The position numbers were made by a program, and so were the translations under genes. From Archangium violaceum (lineage in GTDB: Bacteria > Myxococcota > Myxococcia > Myxococcales > Myxococcaceae), in NCBI RefSeq assembly GCF_016859125.1, contig NZ_CP069338.1, positions 6,511,501 to 6,575,500 on the forward strand: a stretch of 64,000 bases of DNA. The letters run 5' to 3'. Under the pieces are notes generated by a model, which had not been told where the DNA came from, made no database searches, and was given only the letters and a program-made list of their open reading frames with translations. Positions 60,870 to 64,000 of the stretch are shown in pieces; the first letter of the stretch is position 1; the number at the start of each line of letters is the position of its first letter.

Positions 60870-62039
60870 ATGAAGGCGACCACTGCTCCCTCCGCGGCCC
60901 CGGTACGGTTCGACTCGCTGCTCCTGTGCGCCGTGCTGTCGCTCGTGTCGCTCGGCCTGGTGATGGTGTACTCGGCGAGCGCCGTCATGGCGCAGGACAA
61001 GCTGGGCGACAGCCTCTACTTCCTCAACCGGCAGCTGATGGCGGCCGGGATGGGCGTGGTGGCGATGGCGGTGGGGATGAGGGTGGGCTGGCGCCGGCTG
61101 GCGCGGCTCGCGTACCCGCTGCTGCTGGTGACGCTGGTGCTGATGGTGCTGGTGCTCATCCCGGGCATCGGCACCACGGCGGGCGGCGCGCGGCGGTGGA
61201 TCCGCTTCCCGGGCTTCGGCCTGCAGCCGGCCGAGGTGGCCAAGGTCGCCTGGGTCGTCTACCTGTCCTACTCGCTGGCCAAGAAGCGCGAGAAGGTGGC
61301 CACCTTCTCCGTGGGCTTCCTCCCGCACCTGCTGCTGTGCGGCCTGCTGGTGGGCCTTTGCATGCTGCAGCCGGACTTCGGCAGCTCGGTGCTGCTGGTG
61401 TTCCTGCTCTTCGCGCTGCTGTTCGCCGCGGGCACCAAGGTGAGCTACCTGGTGGGCTCGGTGCTGCTGGCGCTGCCCCTGGCGTACGCGGCCATCGCGA
61501 GCAGCCCCTACCGCATGAAGCGCGTGCTGGCCTTCCTGGACCCGTGGGCCCACCGGCACGACATCGGCTACCAGGTGGCCGAGTCCCTCATGTCCATCGG
61601 CTCGGGCGGGCTCACGGGCCTGGGGTTGGGAGACGGACGGCAGAAGCTCTTCTTCCTCCCCGAGGCCCACACGGACTTCATCTTCGCCATCATCGGCGAG
61701 GAGCTGGGCCTGCTCGGGGTGGTGCTGCTGGTGTCGCTCTACGCCATCGTCATCTGGCGCGGCATCCGCGCGAGCCTCGCGGCGCCGGAGACGTTCGGCA
61801 CGTACCTGGGCCTGGGCCTCACGTCCATCATCGCCTTTCAAGCCACTGTCAACATGTGCGTGGCGATGGGGCTGTTGCCGACTAAAGGACTGACGCTTCC
61901 CTTCGTCTCCTACGGAGGCACCTCACTGGTGGTGTTGATGGGGGCGGCCGGTGTATTGCTCTCGCTCAGTGCCAGCGCGGAACCCGCTGGCAACCGGACC
62001 CTGCGCTCCGGCGGTGACATGAGGGAGGTGGCGGCGTGA
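60870..62039 (+). CDS. ftsW: Septal peptidoglycan polymerase FtsW (SEDS family)
   Basis: This 389-residue protein has ten membrane helices. [18 protein letters not shown] near residue 25, the conserved Asp region with [15 protein letters not shown] near 165, [20 protein letters not shown] near 255 and [15 protein letters not shown] near 340 are SEDS/FtsW signatures. It polymerises glycan strands with FtsI. The TGA overlaps the GTG of murG. Confidence 0.95.
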   Translation: MKATTAPSAAPVRFDSLLLCAVLSLVSLGLVMVYSASAVMAQDKLGDSLYFLNRQLMAAGMGVVAMAVGMRVGWRRLARLAYPLLLVTLVLMVLVLIPGIGTTAGGARRWIRFPGFGLQPAEVAKVAWVVYLSYSLAKKREKVATFSVGFLPHLLLCGLLVGLCMLQPDFGSSVLLVFLLFALLFAAGTKVSYLVGSVLLALPLAYAAIASSPYRMKRVLAFLDPWAHRHDIGYQVAESLMSIGSGGLTGLGLGDGRQKLFFLPEAHTDFIFAIIGEELGLLGVVLLVSLYAIVIWRGIRASLAAPETFGTYLGLGLTSIIAFQATVNMCVAMGLLPTKGLTLPFVSYGGTSLVVLMGAAGVLLSLSASAEPAGNRTLRSGGDMREVAA

Positions 62040-63259
62040 AGGTGCTCATCGCGGGCGGCGGTACGGGCGGACATCTGTACCCGGGCATCGCCCTGGCCGA
62101 AGAGGTCGTCACGCGCCACCACGCCAACCAGGTGGTGTTCGTGGGGACGGAGCGGGGCCTGGAGTCCCGCGTGGTGCCCCGCGAGGGCTACCCCCTGGAG
62201 CTCATCCAGGCGCAGGGCCTCAAGGGCAAGGGCTTCGTGGGCCTCATCAAGGGCCTGCTCGCGCTGCCCATGGCCTTCATCGCGTCCATCCGCATCCTCC
62301 AGCGCCACAAGCCGGACGTGGTGGTGGGCGTGGGTGGCTACGCCAGCGGGCCCGTGGTGCTCGCGGCGGCGCTGATGGGCATCCCCACCGCGGTGCAGGA
62401 GCAGAACGCGCTGCCCGGCCTCACCAACAAGCTGCTCGGCAGGTTCGTGCGCGTCGTCTTCACCGCCTTCGAGGAGGCGGGCGCCTTCTTCCCCTCGCGC
62501 AAGGTTCAGCTCGTCGGCAACCCCATCCGCCGCAAGCTGATGGAGAACTTCCTGCGCTCGCGCGTGGCGCACGAGAAGTTCTCCCTGCTCGTCTTCGGCG
62601 GCAGCCTCGGCGCGCGCGGCATCAACCAGCGGATGATCGACGCGCTGGACCACCTCCAGGACATCAAGGAGCAGCTCCACATCGTCCACCAGACGGGGAA
62701 GAACGACCTCGAGTCGGTGCGCAAGGGCTACGCGGACAAGGGCTTCGCCGACCAGGCCCAGGTGGTGGAGTTCATCGAGGACATGTCCAGCGCGTACGCC
62801 AGGGCGGAGCTCGTCGTCTGCCGGGCGGGCGCCACCACGCTCTCCGAGCTGACGGTGGCCAAGAAGGCCAGCATCCTCATTCCCTTCCCCTTCGCCACGG
62901 ACAACCACCAGGAGGTGAATGCCCAGGCGCTGGTGAAGGCCGGCGCGGCGCTCATGTTCCGCGAGTCGGAGCTGACGGGGGAGAGGCTGGCCGCGGAGAT
63001 CCGCCGCCTCAAGGAGAACCCGGAGGCGCGCCGGCAGATGGAGAAGAAGGCGGGCCTGCTGGGCCGCCCCGAGGCCGCCAAGGAGCTGGCGGACGTGCTG
63101 GTGGACCTGATGGTGAAGACGTACGGGCCCTACGGCCGGGCCGAGGCCCGCGGCGAGGACCCCAACCCGAAGAAGCCGAAGAAGTCCAACGACGGCGAGA
63201 AGAAGCCCGGCGGCAGCGGCGAGACGCAGGCCGGTGGCAGCAGCGAGAAGCAGGTCTGA
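62036..63259 (+). CDS. murG: UDP-GlcNAc transferase MurG
   Basis: This 407-residue protein has the [16 protein letters not shown] loop at residues 6-21, [20 protein letters not shown] near 97 and [15 protein letters not shown] near 190. [16 protein letters not shown] near 260 binds UDP-GlcNAc. It converts lipid I to lipid II at the cytoplasmic face. The last 45 residues ([11 protein letters not shown] onward) form a Lys/Gly/Glu-rich disordered tail not found in E. coli MurG. GTG start in a GTGA overlap. Confidence 0.95.
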   Translation: MKVLIAGGGTGGHLYPGIALAEEVVTRHHANQVVFVGTERGLESRVVPREGYPLELIQAQGLKGKGFVGLIKGLLALPMAFIASIRILQRHKPDVVVGVGGYASGPVVLAAALMGIPTAVQEQNALPGLTNKLLGRFVRVVFTAFEEAGAFFPSRKVQLVGNPIRRKLMENFLRSRVAHEKFSLLVFGGSLGARGINQRMIDALDHLQDIKEQLHIVHQTGKNDLESVRKGYADKGFADQAQVVEFIEDMSSAYARAELVVCRAGATTLSELTVAKKASILIPFPFATDNHQEVNAQALVKAGAALMFRESELTGERLAAEIRRLKENPEARRQMEKKAGLLGRPEAAKELADVLVDLMVKTYGPYGRAEARGEDPNPKKPKKSNDGEKKPGGSGETQAGGSSEKQV

Positions 63260-63273
63260 GGAGAACGACACCC

Positions 63274-64000
63274 GTGACGAACACCCGCCCCGCCAGGCCC
63301 GCGAGCCTCTTCAAGACGCGCCATGCCGCCCAGGTCCACTTCGTGGGCATCGGCGGCATCGGCATGAGCGGCATCGCCGAGGTGCTGCTCAACCAGGGCT
63401 ACCGGGTGTCCGGCTCGGACCTCAAGGCCAGCGACATCACCCGCCGTCTGCAGAAGCTGGGCGCCACCATCTTCGAGGGCCACCGCGCGGAGAACCTCGT
63501 GCAGGCGGACGTGGTCGTCATCTCCTCGGCGGTGCGCAAGGACAACCCCGAGGTCGTCACCGCGCGCCAGCGGAAGATTCCCGTCATCCCCCGCGCGGAG
63601 ATGCTCGCCGAGCTGATGCGGCTCAAGTACGCCGTCGCCGTCGCGGGCAGCCACGGCAAGACGACCACCACCTCCATGGTGGCCACCGTGCTCTCCGCCG
63701 CGGGCCTGGACCCGACGGCCGTGGTGGGCGGCAAGGTGAACGTGCTCGACTCCAACGCCAAGCTGGGCAAGAGCGAGCTGATGGTGGTGGAGGCCGACGA
63801 GAGCGACGGCAGCTTCCTGCACCTGCACCCCTCCATCTCCGTGGTCACCAACATCGACCCGGAGCACATGGACCACTACGGCACGCTGGACAACCTGAAG
63901 GAGGCCTTCACGGCCTTCTGCAACCGCGTGCCCTTCTACGGCCTCAACGTCCTGTGCCTGGACAACCCCAACGTGCAGTCGCTGCTGCCGGGGCTGGAGA
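63274..64000 (+). CDS. murC: UDP-MurNAc-alanine ligase MurC (N-terminal part)
   Basis: This frame is open to the right edge, so only 242 codons are seen. GTG start at 63274 follows GAGGAGAA. The N-terminal Rossmann motif [18 protein letters not shown] is near residue 20. The ATP-binding [13 protein letters not shown] is near 125, then [19 protein letters not shown] near 170 and [17 protein letters not shown] near 190. It adds the first L-alanine to UDP-MurNAc. The gene order murG-murC is standard; murB, ftsQ and ftsZ are expected beyond the window. Confidence 0.95.
   Translation, partial: MTNTRPARPASLFKTRHAAQVHFVGIGGIGMSGIAEVLLNQGYRVSGSDLKASDITRRLQKLGATIFEGHRAENLVQADVVVISSAVRKDNPEVVTARQRKIPVIPRAEMLAELMRLKYAVAVAGSHGKTTTTSMVATVLSAAGLDPTAVVGGKVNVLDSNAKLGKSELMVVEADESDGSFLHLHPSISVVTNIDPEHMDHYGTLDNLKEAFTAFCNRVPFYGLNVLCLDNPNVQSLLPGLE

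Overview
The window is high-GC DNA from a gliding delta-proteobacterium of the order Myxococcales. Within the order, a Cystobacterineae relative such as Archangium, Cystobacter, Stigmatella or Myxococcus is my best guess. The placement rests on the carD-carG pair (an HMGA-like regulator with four AT-hooks plus its catalytically dead archaemetzincin-like partner), a myxobacterial TIGR02266/PilZ protein, many Cys-rich or Asp-Gly-Gly-rich lipoproteins and secreted proteins, and codon use with G or C at nearly every third position. I see no rRNA, tRNA, CRISPR array, insertion sequence or prophage.

Layout. 1-2.4 kb: the start of an unknown gene leaving the left edge, a zinc-finger membrane protein and a DUF4287/DUF5655 protein. 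2.5-11.1 kb: a tightly overlapping MoxR-Bat operon (MoxR ATPase, DUF58, DUF4381-like, BatA, BatB, BatC, BatD, BatE), probably an envelope chaperone or stress system built around VWA domains. 11.2-17.9 kb: DUF504, FliB-like methylase, subtilase lipoprotein, pyrophosphatase, DUF885 protein, a decayed FtsX-type permease tail, a single-domain response regulator and a PilZ protein.

18.1-27.0 kb: a ten-gene block of a non-flagellar type III secretion system (T3SS): needle candidate, SctI, SctJ, a FliG-N-like protein, SctQ, a FliO-like protein, and SctR, S, T, U and V. The ATPase, SctL, SctD and secretin are not in the window. The two flagellum-type accessory proteins make this the most interesting region. 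A sigma-54-like element preceded by two inverted repeats lies just upstream.

27.0-38.5 kb: housekeeping genes (IHF-like protein, YihY/BrkB protein, RNase E/G, DUF3052, acylphosphatase, ligA, rho) and an AI-2E-family exporter. 39.0-42.6 kb: a class I amidotransferase divergent from a glutamine-synthetase-like ligase and an iron alcohol dehydrogenase, with what looks like the start of a deleted aldehyde dehydrogenase between them. 42.7-50.8 kb: lipoproteins, a GT39 membrane glycosyltransferase, carG-carD and a double PilZ protein.

51.0-64.0 kb: the start of the division and cell wall (dcw) cluster: mraZ, a STAS protein, rsmH, ftsL, ftsI (with PASTA), murE, murF, mraY, murD, ftsW, murG and the first part of murC. 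A strong promoter is followed by four GTGG boxes at exact 10-bp spacing, a textbook MraZ operator. Three copies of a CCCTCTCCC/GGGAGAGGG hairpin sit at gene 3' ends. Functions are assigned by reading motifs and from memory of the families; no database search was run.
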